NCBI GenBank assembly: GCA_041688215.1
Contig: JBDNIO010000275.1
Coordinates: 1 to 5,264, forward strand
Length of the DNA stretch: 5,264 nucleotides
Direction: 5' to 3'
DNA from: JBDNIO01 sp041688215
GTDB lineage: Bacteria > Pseudomonadota > Gammaproteobacteria > Nevskiales > Salinisphaeraceae
The notes beneath the pieces were generated by a model that saw only the letters and a program-made list of their open reading frames with translations, was not told the DNA's origin and did no database searches. Below are positions 5,141-5,264 of this stretch, in pieces (positions within the stretch are counted from its first letter, which is position 1; each line of letters begins with the position of its first letter). A program made the translations under genes and the position numbers.

Positions 5141-5264
5141 GCCCCTTTAGAGCAAGTTCTACCCCGGTGTGGGGTCTCCCGCATGAGCGGTCTAGGCTGG
5201 GTCATAAGTTGAAACGGTTTAGGTCGTTGTTTAACACATCGAGGCTTGCTTCGGCCGGGCCGAA
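5123..5264 (-). mobile_element. End of an IS4-family-like insertion sequence (continues beyond window)
   Basis: Monooxygenase homology stops at about 5122. The following sequence, starting near GAATGGCGCTAACTTAAG (5124-5141), is unlike a flavin monooxygenase and encodes a transposase C-terminus on the minus strand whose stop codon lies about 15 nt from the junction, as expected for an IS end. From memory the terminus resembles the IS4 inverted repeat (AATG-CG-TTAAG pattern), but the exact boundary is uncertain by a few bases. The other end and the target duplication are outside the window. Confidence 0.7.
5137..5264 (-). CDS. IS4-family-like transposase, C-terminal end only
   Basis: The minus-strand frame entering from the right edge reads RPGRSKPRCVKQRPKPF and then QLMTQPRP, ending at TAA (5137-5139), with 41 residues visible. 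Known: IS4-family DDE transposases commonly end with an RPGRxxPRxxKxRPKxxxLLxxPR-like basic tail, which this matches closely. The catalytic DDE and YREK motifs would lie outside the window, so intactness cannot be judged. A DD[E/D] transposase inserts its element by cut-and-paste; this copy has disrupted the monooxygenase gene on the opposite strand. Confidence 0.7.
   Translation of the reverse strand, partial: RPGRSKPRCVKQRPKPFQLMTQPRPLMRETPHRGRTCSKGA

Noticed and set aside
5161..5175. Hairpin ACCCC-GGTGT-GGGGT near the right edge
   Set aside because: It lies inside the transposase coding end, has a 5-bp stem and no T-run; it is most simply explained as coding sequence.

Overview
The window looks like part of a gammaproteobacterial chromosome. 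This is inferred from GC-rich coding DNA with proteobacterial codon use, a dRS3-type ATTCCC-N8-GGGAAT repeat, a periplasmic YCF48-like propeller protein, and an SDR / diiron protein / flavin monooxygenase gene set of the kind seen in hydrocarbon- and lipid-oxidising bacteria. The species cannot be fixed from the sequence. All substantial genes run on the + strand except an IS transposase end at the right edge and a possible small relic at about 2.6-2.8 kb.

Left block (1-2579). A paired inverted repeat (39-111) sits just upstream of three closely spaced genes. The first is an exported YCF48/BNR-type beta-propeller protein. Its signal peptide is readable from about 131, but the expected ATG there reads ATA. 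Two nucleotides after its stop comes a 75-residue protein of unknown function. Fourteen nucleotides later comes a 381-residue all-helical protein of unknown function that contains three tandem repeats of exactly 43 residues. The spacing implies one transcript. No function for the trio can be read from the sequence beyond the scaffold-like nature of proteins one and three.

Spacer (2580-2825). It holds a possible frameshifted C-terminal relic of a small Cys-containing protein on the minus strand, and a candidate sigma-70 promoter facing the next genes.

Right block (2826-5122). This is an oxidative cassette: a short-chain dehydrogenase/reductase, a ferritin-like diiron protein with a full six-ligand set, and a flavin monooxygenase of the Baeyer-Villiger/FMO superfamily. 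The last two are joined by an ATGA stop/start overlap. All three are broken: a TGA in the SDR at a position where the family has Trp, a TAA in the diiron gene, and an insertion in the monooxygenase after about 144 codons. A 77-bp palindromic repeat lies between the SDR and the diiron gene. If intact, the set would suggest a monooxygenase pathway on an organic substrate with an alcohol/ketone dehydrogenase step; the substrate is not deducible.

Right edge (5123-5264). The minus strand encodes the C-terminus of what looks like an IS4-family transposase, whose element interrupts the monooxygenase gene and runs out of the window.

The most notable feature is decay of a whole three-gene oxidative operon by two nonsense changes and one IS insertion. 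The point changes, together with the possible start-codon loss in the first gene, all fit G:C to A:T transitions. I found no CRISPR array, tRNA or rRNA, and no convincing new defence or mobile system.
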